Part shown: positions 7,350-15,071 of the stretch, piece by piece
Layout of the letters: each line of letters opens with the position of its first letter
Position numbering within the stretch: the stretch's first letter is position 1
DNA from: an uncultured Fibrobacter sp.
GTDB lineage: Bacteria > Fibrobacterota > Fibrobacteria > Fibrobacterales > Fibrobacteraceae
DNA: 19,753 nucleotides
Direction of reading: 5' to 3'
NCBI GenBank assembly: GCA_937891805.1
Contig: CALATK010000069.1
Location: 1 to 19,753, forward strand
The notes under the pieces: generated by a model
What the model was told of the DNA's origin: nothing
Database searches by the model: none
What the model saw: the letters and a program-made list of their open reading frames with translations, nothing else
Made by a program: the position numbers and the translations under genes

Positions 7350-8777
7350 ATGCTTTTTTCAGAACTTCCTCTGGCAAACCCCTTGCAGCGCGCCATCCGT
7401 GCCGTAGGTTACGAAACGCCCACCCCCATCCAGGAACAGTCTATCCCGAGCCTGCTCGAAGGCAAGGACCTGCTGGGGATCGCCCAGACGGGCACTGGCA
7501 AGACGGCGGCATTCGCCCTGCCGATTTTGCAGTTGCTTCTGGATTCCGGAAAGTTCCGTGCGCCCAAGACCTGCCGGGCCCTGATCCTGCTTCCTACTCG
7601 GGAACTTGCCATCCAGGTGGAGGAGTGCTTCAAGCAGTACGCCCAGTTTACGGCTATTTCCAGTACCTGCATCTTTGGCGGCGTCGGAGATGCCTCCCAG
7701 AAGAACTGCCTGGTCCGGGGTGTTGACGTGCTGGTGGCGACTCCGGGGCGTCTGCTGGACCTTATCGGCCAGAAGGCGGTTTCCTTGAAAGCCCTGGAAT
7801 TCTTTGTGCTGGATGAGGCCGACCGCATGCTGGACATGGGGTTCATCCACGATATCCGTAAGGTGGTGGCGCTCCTTCCGCAAAAGCGCCAGAACCTGTT
7901 CTTCAGCGCCACCATGCCCGACGACATCACCAAGTTGGCATCAACCATCCTCCGGCCGAACCCGGTCCGTGTGGAGGTGGCGCCCCAGAGCACGCCCATC
8001 GAACGCATCCGTCAAGAACTGTACCGTATCGACAAGCGCCGCAAGGGAGCGCTCCTGAAAGAGCTGTTACTGGAAAACACCGAGATGAAGAAGGTGCTGG
8101 TCTTTAGCCGCACCAAGCACGGCGCCGACAAGATTGTCCGGGTGCTGGAAAAGGCGGGAGTCAAGTGCGCCGCCATTCACGGCAACAAGAGCCAGACCCG
8201 CAGGCAGGAGGCCCTTAAGAATTTCAAGGACGAAAAAATCCGGGTGCTGGTGGCTACCGACATCGCCGCCCGCGGAATCGACGTGGACGACGTCTCCCAC
8301 GTGTTCAACTACGATTTGCCCGACGTTCCCGAGACCTTTGTGCACCGCATAGGCCGCACCGCCCGTGCGGGCAAGGACGGCATCGCCATCTCCTTCTGCG
8401 CCCCCGACGAGGAGCAGGACCTGCGTGCCATCGAGAAGCTCACCAAGATAAGGATTCCCGAAGGCGACAAGGCCATATTCGAGAAGTTGCCGCCCCCGCA
8501 GAAGGAGACCCCCGAAAGCGAGATGCGCAACGCCCGGGGTCGCGGATCCCCAAAGCCCCCGCGGCACCAAAAACCGGCCCAGAACTCAAAACCGGCACAG
8601 GCATCGCCCCAAAAGCCCAAGCAGCAGCCTCCAAAACCGGCACAACCTGTGCAACATGCCGAGCCCGAGACAAGATCCGGACAGCCCCAACAATCCGGTC
8701 ACCACAAGCGTCGCCGCAACCGCCCCGGTTCAAAGGCCCGCCGCCGTATGCGGGAGCTATCTAATTCCAACGGATAG
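7350..8777 (+). CDS. rhlE: DEAD-box RNA helicase, RhlE type
   Basis: A 475-aa ATP-dependent RNA helicase likely to act in the cytoplasm on rRNA assembly or mRNA decay. All family motifs are present in order: Q motif (GYETPTPIQEQSIP, 20-33), AQTGTGKT (45-52), PTRELA (82-87), TPGR (131-134), DEAD (155-158), SAT (186-188), VLVFSRTKHGADK (249-261), ATDIAARGIDVDD (302-314) and HRIGRTARAG (332-341). The tail from about residue 383 is a low-complexity Pro/Gln/Lys/Arg region, typical of RhlE proteins and thought to bind RNA. The tail length makes it longer than the bare core. The ATG at 7350 lacks a visible ribosome site. It lies 21 bp before the acyltransferase gene, so the two may share a transcript. 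Confidence 0.92.
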   Translation: MLFSELPLANPLQRAIRAVGYETPTPIQEQSIPSLLEGKDLLGIAQTGTGKTAAFALPILQLLLDSGKFRAPKTCRALILLPTRELAIQVEECFKQYAQFTAISSTCIFGGVGDASQKNCLVRGVDVLVATPGRLLDLIGQKAVSLKALEFFVLDEADRMLDMGFIHDIRKVVALLPQKRQNLFFSATMPDDITKLASTILRPNPVRVEVAPQSTPIERIRQELYRIDKRRKGALLKELLLENTEMKKVLVFSRTKHGADKIVRVLEKAGVKCAAIHGNKSQTRRQEALKNFKDEKIRVLVATDIAARGIDVDDVSHVFNYDLPDVPETFVHRIGRTARAGKDGIAISFCAPDEEQDLRAIEKLTKIRIPEGDKAIFEKLPPPQKETPESEMRNARGRGSPKPPRHQKPAQNSKPAQASPQKPKQQPPKPAQPVQHAEPETRSGQPQQSGHHKRRRNRPGSKARRRMRELSNSNG

Positions 8778-8798
8778 AAAATCCTATCTTTGCATTAG

Positions 8799-9977
8799 AT
8801 GGAAAAATCTCCGACAAATGTCAACTCCAAGCCGAACTACTTTCCGGCTATTGACGGGCTTAGGCTTTTGGCCAGCGTGAACATCGTGATGCTCCACCTG
8901 GGCAGTTCCAGCGCTTTGGGCTACATGCAGGACTGGAAATGGCTCATGCCCATTATCAGCGCTCCCGCCTTTGCGGCGGGCATCTTCTACGTGTTTGCGG
9001 GATTCTTGTTTGCAAGCAAGTTCAGCGATCCGGAACGGCGCATCCCCGTGATTCCCTTCATGTTCGCCCGCATCGCGAAACTCTACCGTCTGCATTTTTT
9101 CATGACGCTCTTGATGTTCGTGGTGCTGGTGTTCAAGTTCAGCGGCTACACCCACCTGCCAGGGCTTTCTGAAATCGGCGACTGTGCCTCGGCGGGTCTT
9201 GCCAAGATGACCCACCCCTGGCGGAGCCTATTTTTGCACCTTACCCTCACCTGGTCCATTGTGCCTGACCTGGGCATGAAACTGAATGAGCCTTCTTGGT
9301 CACTGACCAGTTTTTTTATGTGCTACGCTATCACGCCCTGGTTCAGCCGCTGGCTTTTCCGCCAGAATTACCGCACGCTCTGGGTGCTGTTCGGCACGCT
9401 GTTTATCCCTGGAATTCTGTGGGCGGTTTTCTTCGGAGCTTCCGACAACCTGTGGTTCAGCGGCTACGAGGCCAAGTACCGTTTCTTCCACATTTTTGCG
9501 CCGGTCCGTATTTTTGAATACCTGTTCGGCATGGTGCTTTTCCGCCTGTACAGCGAGGGCGGTTTCGATTTTCTCAAGAAGAAATTTGCAAGCGGCGTTG
9601 CCCAGGCGGTGATTCTTGCCGCCATTTACGGGAGCCTGTTCCTGCTTCGGCCCGAATGGAACCCCGGCGTGAACTATTTCTTCCATCACAGCCTCCCGAT
9701 TCTGCTTTACGGACTGTTCCTGCTTTCACTCCTGAGTGGCAAGGGATTTGCGGCCAGGTTCTTCTGCATTCCGCTGGTCCGCAAGGTGGGCCGCGCCAGT
9801 TTCTACCCCTACTTGATCCACCTGCCGATTATCACCATCGCCTGGGGCATTTGCAATCTGAACAAGCCCTTGAATACCCTGATCCTGATGGTCTTTATCT
9901 ACACCGTCAGTACCCTGTACATGGAATTCAAGACCTGGCGCCGCAAGCGTGCCAAGGCGAAAGCGGCTGGAAATTAA
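8799..9977 (+). CDS. Acyltransferase 3 family membrane protein (OafA-like)
   Basis: A 392-aa integral membrane protein with about ten hydrophobic segments. The N-terminal block FPAIDGLRLLASVNIVMLHL carries the family's conserved Arg and His (residues near 23 and 34). Members transfer acetyl or other acyl groups to surface sugars such as O-antigen or exopolysaccharide; the acceptor here is unknown. The C-terminus is short and very basic (WRRKRAKAKAAGN). There is no good ribosome site before the ATG, which lies 21 bp after the helicase stop. Host-like G/C-rich codon use. Confidence 0.85.
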   Translation: MEKSPTNVNSKPNYFPAIDGLRLLASVNIVMLHLGSSSALGYMQDWKWLMPIISAPAFAAGIFYVFAGFLFASKFSDPERRIPVIPFMFARIAKLYRLHFFMTLLMFVVLVFKFSGYTHLPGLSEIGDCASAGLAKMTHPWRSLFLHLTLTWSIVPDLGMKLNEPSWSLTSFFMCYAITPWFSRWLFRQNYRTLWVLFGTLFIPGILWAVFFGASDNLWFSGYEAKYRFFHIFAPVRIFEYLFGMVLFRLYSEGGFDFLKKKFASGVAQAVILAAIYGSLFLLRPEWNPGVNYFFHHSLPILLYGLFLLSLLSGKGFAARFFCIPLVRKVGRASFYPYLIHLPIITIAWGICNLNKPLNTLILMVFIYTVSTLYMEFKTWRRKRAKAKAAGN

Positions 9978-10081
9978 GGGAAATACGCCTTCGGTACCTT
10001 TGTACATATCATTGTAAAATTATTTGTCTTTTTATCAAATTACATATGATAAAAAAGGCGAAATTTTTATGAATTAGCACT

Positions 10082-10098
10082 TTTTGTATCATACAAAA
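10082..10098. promoter_or_regulatory. Dyad TTTTGTA-N3-TACAAAA upstream of the TIGR02147 gene
   Basis: The 217-bp A/T-rich space 9978-10194 contains TTTTGTA (10082-10088), TCA, TACAAAA (10092-10098), about 97 bp before the next ATG. The same 7-3-7 dyad recurs at 18044-18060, on the other side of the operon. An operator for the downstream regulator-like gene is one reading and a recombination site is another. Apart from runs of T and A, nothing else was recognised in this gap. Confidence 0.4.
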
Positions 10099-10194
10099 GT
10101 AAATTTTAAAAATAGTGTTGCTAATTTGTGAAAAAATCGCAATTCTGTATTTTTTCATAATCCTTTTCCCCATTTTTTTGTTTATCTTCATGGT

Positions 10195-11028
10195 ATGGAT
10201 TCTGTTATCACATACCAAGACTATCGGGCTTTTATGCAACAGTGGTTTGCAGAAAAAAAAGCCCGTTCCGCCATGACGTGGCGGGAGTTTGCGAAGCTGG
10301 CTGGCTTCAAGTCCCCGGTGTATCTCAAACTGGTATGCGAAGGAAAGTCAAGTCTGCGGGGGCAGGGTGTTTTGCGTGTAGCGCGGGCAATGGGGTTGGA
10401 AGGCTTTGAACTGGCTTATTTCAAGTCCATGGTGGCGTTCAACCATGCAAATCGGGAAACTATAAGGCAAAAACATTTTGACGAGATGCAGGCCTTGGCA
10501 AAAGCCCATAAGGTAAATGTCCTTGGTCAGAATTCCATGAATTATTTTGAATTGTGGCAGAATCCGGTGCTTCGCGAATTGGTGCCCCACATGCCTGGTA
10601 AAAAGCCGAAGCAGATTGCGGTGGCGTGCATGCCGAAAATTTCGGCCAGACAGGTTTCCGAAACGCTCAAACGCCTAACGGATATGGGACTGCTCAAAAA
10701 GGTGGGCAAGGATACCTTTAAGCAGACTAGCAATACGGTTTCTACGGGAAAGATGAATTTTGTTCCGCTGGCGGTGCAGCAGATGCATTTACAGATGGGA
10801 AACTTTGCTTTGGATGCTATTAAGAATGTTCCCCTCTCTGAGCGCTCCGTATCGGGGCTTACCCTTGGGCTAACTCAAAAAACATTTCAGAAAATTGAGA
10901 AGGAACTGGCAGATTTTCGCAAGCGCATCATTGCCATTGCAACAGAAGACGATGACATGGAACGGGTCTACCGGCTCAATTTGCAACTGTTCCCTTTGAC
11001 TTGGAATATCAAATCGAAAAAGGATTGA
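10195..11028 (+). CDS. TIGR02147 family protein, probable DNA-binding regulator
   Basis: A 277-aa protein of the Fibrobacter paralogous family TIGR02147 (DUF4423-like). The N-terminus YQDYRAFMQQWFAEKK and the helix-turn-helix-like MTWREFAKLAGFKSPVYLKL (about 24-43), followed by a stretch ending ALAKAHKVN, match the family pattern. A second winged-helix-like region is suggested by ISARQVSETLKRLTDMGLLK (about 150-169). The family is large in Fibrobacter and members commonly sit next to a lipoprotein gene, as here (2 bp away). A regulatory role is inferred from the helix-turn-helix look, not established. The ATG at 10195 has no strong ribosome site. It may head the transcript that continues into the motor and lipase genes. 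Confidence 0.82.
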   Translation: MDSVITYQDYRAFMQQWFAEKKARSAMTWREFAKLAGFKSPVYLKLVCEGKSSLRGQGVLRVARAMGLEGFELAYFKSMVAFNHANRETIRQKHFDEMQALAKAHKVNVLGQNSMNYFELWQNPVLRELVPHMPGKKPKQIAVACMPKISARQVSETLKRLTDMGLLKKVGKDTFKQTSNTVSTGKMNFVPLAVQQMHLQMGNFALDAIKNVPLSERSVSGLTLGLTQKTFQKIEKELADFRKRIIAIATEDDDMERVYRLNLQLFPLTWNIKSKKD

Positions 11029-11030
11029 AA

Positions 11031-12473
11031 ATGACAAAGTTTTTCAATATGGTCAACTACTCTATCATTGCATTTGCCGTGCTTTGTCTCTGCGGGTGTT
11101 CCGATGATGATAAGCATGCGGGCGGTGCGACAGAAGAGACGCAGATTGCCATTGAAGACAAGACCATTGCGGGTGTTTCCGAGAAGGGGCCATTCGTAAA
11201 CGGCTCTGCGGTACGTCTTTATGAACTGAATTTTGAAACCCTTGGCCAGACAGGAAGGGCCTTTACGGGGAAGATTGCTAGCGATAGGGGCGATTTCCGC
11301 TATATGCATCTTAATCTGGAGTCTCAATATGTACTTCTGGAGGCAAACGGTTTCTACCGTAACGAGGTGAGCGGTGAAAAATCGGCGGCACCCATCACGC
11401 TGAATGCATTGGTGGATGTATCTAACAAGGAAACGGCAAATATAAACCTGCTTACTCATTTGTCGTATGAACGTATGCAGCATCTGGTGGATGATGGAGC
11501 TTCTGTGGCCGAGGCCAAAAAGCAGGCGGAGCAGGAAATCCTCAAGTCGTTCTACATTGAGGACGAATCCATCGGGGAATTCGAAGGTCTCTCCATATTT
11601 GAGGCGGGCAAGGGTAATGCGGCGCTACTAGCGATTAGCGTGCTCATGCAGGGCGACTTGAGTGAGGCTGAATTCTCGGAGCGGCTTGCCAATTATGCCT
11701 ACGACATCGAGAAAGATGGTGTGTGGAATGACAGTGCCGCAAAAACAAGTATCGCGGACTGGGCCAGCGTCATTAGTGCTGACAATTACTATGCCAATAT
11801 TCGCAAGAATATGGAAGAATGGAAACTCTCCGAAACTATTCCAGATTTCGAAAAGACCGTGGATAAGTTCTGGTGGGAAAACTATGGCCTCGGGGATTGC
11901 GATAAGGATGCGGAAGGCGTAATTAAGGAAAACCAGAACAAGGGAAGTGTACATAAGGACAAGAAATTCCTTTGCAAAAATCTGCGTTGGGTTTTCTCCA
12001 TGGGGGAGAACTGGACTGTTTTTGATGATGCAGGCGATAACGGAACCTCTAAAATAAAAATGGATCCAGGTGTATACCCGATAAGGGCGGAATATTCTTT
12101 AGGTTTGACTAATATGGATAAAGGACTCCCGAATGTCTTAATCAAATATTTTTTGAATAAGGATTCTTCAACGGAGGATATTTCTGGATGTGCTGCTCTT
12201 AAGTATTCCTACAAAGGGGCTAGCCATTATTTTGAGGTACAAACTCCATCAATAACGGACTACGGATATTTTTATGTGTGGGCAGAAGCATCCGATACTT
12301 GGAAAGAGCAAACTTTAAAATGGAACAAATTTGAAAAGTATTTTTGGGCAATGAATGAAGTGACCTTGGATGAAACCAAGAAGAAAGTTGATGCGTATGT
12401 TTGGCTAATTAAGGACGACGCCGAAAAAGAAGGGACTCTAGAAGTCACCGAAGTGGAATGTGTTAAGGAATAG
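11031..12473 (+). CDS. Fibrobacter-type lipoprotein paired with TIGR02147 gene
   Basis: A 480-aa lipoprotein: signal peptide with lipobox CLCGC around residues 20-24, followed by SDDDK. After an acidic linker comes IAGVSEKGPFVNGSAVRLYE (about 42-61), a beta domain common in these lipoproteins, then a helical region with NLLTHLSYERMQHLV (about 140-154). The C-terminal third (about 310-480) looks like a jelly-roll, carbohydrate-binding-like domain (WAEASDTWKEQTLKWNKFEKY). Function is unknown; a surface role is inferred. The start at 11031 follows AGGATTGAAA and lies 2 bp after the TIGR02147 stop, so the two are coupled. The TTG at 11001 is not needed. Base composition turns visibly A/T-rich from about 12040 to the end of the gene. 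The next gene starts only 12 bp on, with no terminator between. Confidence 0.75.
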   Translation: MTKFFNMVNYSIIAFAVLCLCGCSDDDKHAGGATEETQIAIEDKTIAGVSEKGPFVNGSAVRLYELNFETLGQTGRAFTGKIASDRGDFRYMHLNLESQYVLLEANGFYRNEVSGEKSAAPITLNALVDVSNKETANINLLTHLSYERMQHLVDDGASVAEAKKQAEQEILKSFYIEDESIGEFEGLSIFEAGKGNAALLAISVLMQGDLSEAEFSERLANYAYDIEKDGVWNDSAAKTSIADWASVISADNYYANIRKNMEEWKLSETIPDFEKTVDKFWWENYGLGDCDKDAEGVIKENQNKGSVHKDKKFLCKNLRWVFSMGENWTVFDDAGDNGTSKIKMDPGVYPIRAEYSLGLTNMDKGLPNVLIKYFLNKDSSTEDISGCAALKYSYKGASHYFEVQTPSITDYGYFYVWAEASDTWKEQTLKWNKFEKYFWAMNEVTLDETKKKVDAYVWLIKDDAEKEGTLEVTEVECVKE

Positions 12474-12485
12474 GGGGAAAAGTAA

Positions 12486-12695
12486 ATGAATTATGTATGT
12501 GAAAAATGTGGAATAGAATACGACAATATGTTCCGTCTTGCTAATGGAGCTTGTCCTAAAGGAGGAAAACATATTGTGTACCGTGGCCGCGAAACAGGTC
12601 CTTTTCATTGCCGAAAATGTGGTATGGAATTTCGTAAAATGATTCATCTTGTCAATGCTTTTTGCCCTAAGGGAGGAAAACACGAACCGGTGTAA
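12486..12695 (+). CDS. Small protein of two tandem zinc modules
   Basis: A 69-aa protein made of two copies of a roughly 37-residue unit. Copy 1 has Cys5-x2-Cys8, Cys23 and His29; copy 2 has Cys42-x2-Cys45, Cys60 and His66, every ligand shifted by exactly 37. Each copy ends in CPKGGKH, and the DNA of these two ends is nearly identical, showing an internal duplication. Two CCCH or ribbon-type zinc sites are predicted. I recognise no family. AGGGGGAAAA precedes the ATG, which lies 12 bp after the lipoprotein stop and 3 bp before the ATPase gene. The pairing with a zinc-ribbon AAA+ ATPase suggests it is an adaptor or nucleic-acid-binding partner of that ATPase; this is inference. Confidence 0.75.
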   Translation: MNYVCEKCGIEYDNMFRLANGACPKGGKHIVYRGRETGPFHCRKCGMEFRKMIHLVNAFCPKGGKHEPV

Positions 12696-12698
12696 GAT

Positions 12699-13823
12699 AT
12701 GTTTGGTTTAGGATGTAAAAAACGGAGAGAGCAAACGTACTCTTGTCCTAAATGTGGTAAAAAGTGGATTGGTCCTGTTGGAGGGTATGATTTGAAAAAT
12801 CCTCAAAAAGATATGGAATCAATTGGGAATTACCTAGCGGAGCTTGAAGCAAGAAAATGCCCATTTTGTGCGTTAAAAGATAAACCATTGAGTGAAGAAA
12901 ATAATATGACAGACCAATCAAAAGAAAAGCCGTTCGCCTTACAGCATCCTAGGTTTACGCTAGGTGATATTTACTTGATGCCAAAAGCAAAGACGCAGAT
13001 AGACGAAGCCCTTTCTAAAATTAAGAATTACAAGAAAATATACCTGGAATGGAATTTTAAAAGCGTTGATCCCGATGGAGCGGGGACAGTTCTCAACTTT
13101 TATGGGAAACCGGGAACGGGTAAGACGATGACCGCTGAAGCCCTAGCTGGCACACTTGGGAAGGAAATGGTTCGCCTTGGTATGTCCGATGTAGAAAGCA
13201 AGTTTATGGGAGAAACGGCGAAGAATATCCGAGCGGCTTTTGAATTTGCACAGAAAGAAGATGCCGTTCTCTTTTTTGATGAGGCCGATACGCTTCTTGG
13301 GGCTAGGCTTTCTAATGTCACACAGGGCATTGACAATGAGGTCAATTCTTTGCGGTCTACATTGCTTATTGAATTGGAAAGATTTGAGGGAATTGTCATC
13401 TTTGCGACAAACTTTGAAAAAAACTATGACAAGGCTTTTGTAAGTCGCATTACACAGCATGTGTGTTTTGAATTACCCGACTTGGACGGTCGTCGTCGAA
13501 TTTGGGATAAGTTTCTCGTTTCTGAAATTCCTCTTGAAGATGAACGAGAAACATTACTTTCTAAGCTGTCCGATAATTCCGAGGGGTTCTCTGGGAGAGA
13601 TATTCGAACCTGTATGCGCCTCGTGCTGCCTAAAGCAATCCATCGATGTGGAGCTGACGAGATCAAGGTCTCTTGGACGGATTTTAACTCCGCTATTCAA
13701 GATGTCAGAACGCAGAACTATTCCGTTGGAACGGAAATAGGCTGTTCTCGACAAGAAGAGAATCGTGCTGCTTTGAAAATGCTCGGTGCAAAAATTTCAA
13801 ATGAAAAAACAAAAAATCAGTAA
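12699..13823 (+). CDS. AAA+ ATPase with N-terminal zinc ribbon
   Basis: A 374-aa protein. The N-terminus has a zinc ribbon (Cys16-x2-Cys19, Cys54-x2-Cys57). The AAA+ core covers about 85-340: Walker A GKPGTGKT (136-143), pore-loop-like SKFMGETAKNIRAAF (about 167-181), Walker B AVLFFDEAD (189-197), sensor 1 in FATN (Asn238), arginine finger in FVSRI (Arg250) and sensor 2 GFSGRDIR (297-304). The 'central region' AAA signature resembles FtsH/spastin-type ATPases, which form hexamers and pull on proteins, but no protease domain is fused. It starts 3 bp after the zinc protein without its own good ribosome site, so it is probably translationally coupled. In the operon it may remodel the helical protein encoded next or gate the motor complex; this is inference. 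Confidence 0.85.
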   Translation: MFGLGCKKRREQTYSCPKCGKKWIGPVGGYDLKNPQKDMESIGNYLAELEARKCPFCALKDKPLSEENNMTDQSKEKPFALQHPRFTLGDIYLMPKAKTQIDEALSKIKNYKKIYLEWNFKSVDPDGAGTVLNFYGKPGTGKTMTAEALAGTLGKEMVRLGMSDVESKFMGETAKNIRAAFEFAQKEDAVLFFDEADTLLGARLSNVTQGIDNEVNSLRSTLLIELERFEGIVIFATNFEKNYDKAFVSRITQHVCFELPDLDGRRRIWDKFLVSEIPLEDERETLLSKLSDNSEGFSGRDIRTCMRLVLPKAIHRCGADEIKVSWTDFNSAIQDVRTQNYSVGTEIGCSRQEENRAALKMLGAKISNEKTKNQ

Positions 13824-13835
13824 TCGGAGGAAACT

Positions 13836-15071
13836 ATGGGCTTTTTTAAAAAACTATGGAATAGTGTAAAATCTGTTGCCGTAAAGGCTGTAAAATACGC
13901 AGGCAAAGCCTTGAGCAAGGTTGCAGAGGTTGGTGAGAGGGTTATTAAAAAGGTTAAGGAAACATGGCCTGCGATTAAACCATGGCTGGAAAAATATGGC
14001 ACTAAATTGAGTGCGATTCCAAAGGTCGGCGTATATTTGGCGGCTGCAGCAAAGGGACTTCTTATGTTGGATAAATCCCCTATATTGAGGAAGGTTGGTT
14101 CGCTGGTAGAGAAATGGTTGCCTATAGTTGGTCGCATTGGCGAAAAGCTGAAAGACTGGGCAGAAATAAAGGAAGCTGAGACTGCAAAGCAAAAAGTAGA
14201 AGAAGCGGAACGGGAGGAAATATTAAATCAACAGAGAGAGGAACTCCTTGTGTGTAAAATTCTTCTGCACCACAAGATTTTGGTGTCTAAGATTGCAGAA
14301 AAAATAAAGGAAAATGATGTTAGTAATATGGAAAATTACTTGCAACTTCGTGCGGCTGGCAGGATACTTGAACAAATGCAAAAGAAATGGAGTGCTCATG
14401 AATTGAGAATGACAGATTTTACTGGCAATGATGCTTTTATATTGGCGTTTACGGATAAATTGCTTACTGGGCAAGAAGTTTTGGATACCGAAGCGGACAA
14501 GTTTGGCGAAATAGTAGAATCAATGTTTGGGAAGCCGATTCTTGCGATTGTATTCGATGAAATGGTCAAGCAGTGGTCTGCAGACTTGGTTTTGGATAGA
14601 AATCATGTCGAAGATATTAGAAAACAAAGAAGTCATTTAGAAGATGAAAAGATGGACTTGGAATTTATACGTGATGTTGAACAACTGGATGCAGTAAGAG
14701 AAAGTCGGTATAACAAAATACAGGAGGAACTAAAGATTGTTGCTGAAAAAGAAGAACGTTTAGACACCTCCATAAATCATCGCCAGTATTACATCGAAGC
14801 CGCAGAAGGAATGCTTCTTGTCTATGAGGGAGATGATGCTTTGAAATCAGCATTGGACGGTCGCAGAGACCTATCTAGTTTATTTGAGGCTATAAAAGAA
14901 CGGACGGAAATAGTTGCAGATGTGATCCTTCAGTGTATGGAAGGTGAAAAGGAATGGGAATCGCTTGCCGAAGAAGAAAAAAGGCTTATTATCGGTTTCT
15001 CCAATGTGTTTAGAGTTTCGGCAGAAAAACGTGTAAAACCGATTGTCGAAGTTATTGTAGGTGCCGCATAA
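13836..15071 (+). CDS. 411-aa helical protein with amphipathic cationic N-terminus
   Basis: I do not recognise a family. Residues 1-45 (beginning MGFFKKLWNSVKSVAVKAVK) are rich in Lys, Val and Ala with an 11-residue-like pattern, as in amphipathic helices that lie on or enter membranes. VYLAAAAKGLLML (about 67-79) is a short hydrophobic patch. The rest is strongly helical and charged, with coiled-coil-like stretches at about 112-140 (KEAETAKQKVEEAEREEIL) and about 255-320 (VEDIRKQRSHLEDEKMDLEF). The protein has no signal peptide and no Cys-based site. GGAGG stands just before the ATG, 12 bp after the ATPase gene, and the stop overlaps the next ATG (TAATG). It could be the phage sensor, a substrate of the ATPase, or a membrane-acting effector; all three are guesses. 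Confidence 0.8.
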   Translation: MGFFKKLWNSVKSVAVKAVKYAGKALSKVAEVGERVIKKVKETWPAIKPWLEKYGTKLSAIPKVGVYLAAAAKGLLMLDKSPILRKVGSLVEKWLPIVGRIGEKLKDWAEIKEAETAKQKVEEAEREEILNQQREELLVCKILLHHKILVSKIAEKIKENDVSNMENYLQLRAAGRILEQMQKKWSAHELRMTDFTGNDAFILAFTDKLLTGQEVLDTEADKFGEIVESMFGKPILAIVFDEMVKQWSADLVLDRNHVEDIRKQRSHLEDEKMDLEFIRDVEQLDAVRESRYNKIQEELKIVAEKEERLDTSINHRQYYIEAAEGMLLVYEGDDALKSALDGRRDLSSLFEAIKERTEIVADVILQCMEGEKEWESLAEEEKRLIIGFSNVFRVSAEKRVKPIVEVIVGAA

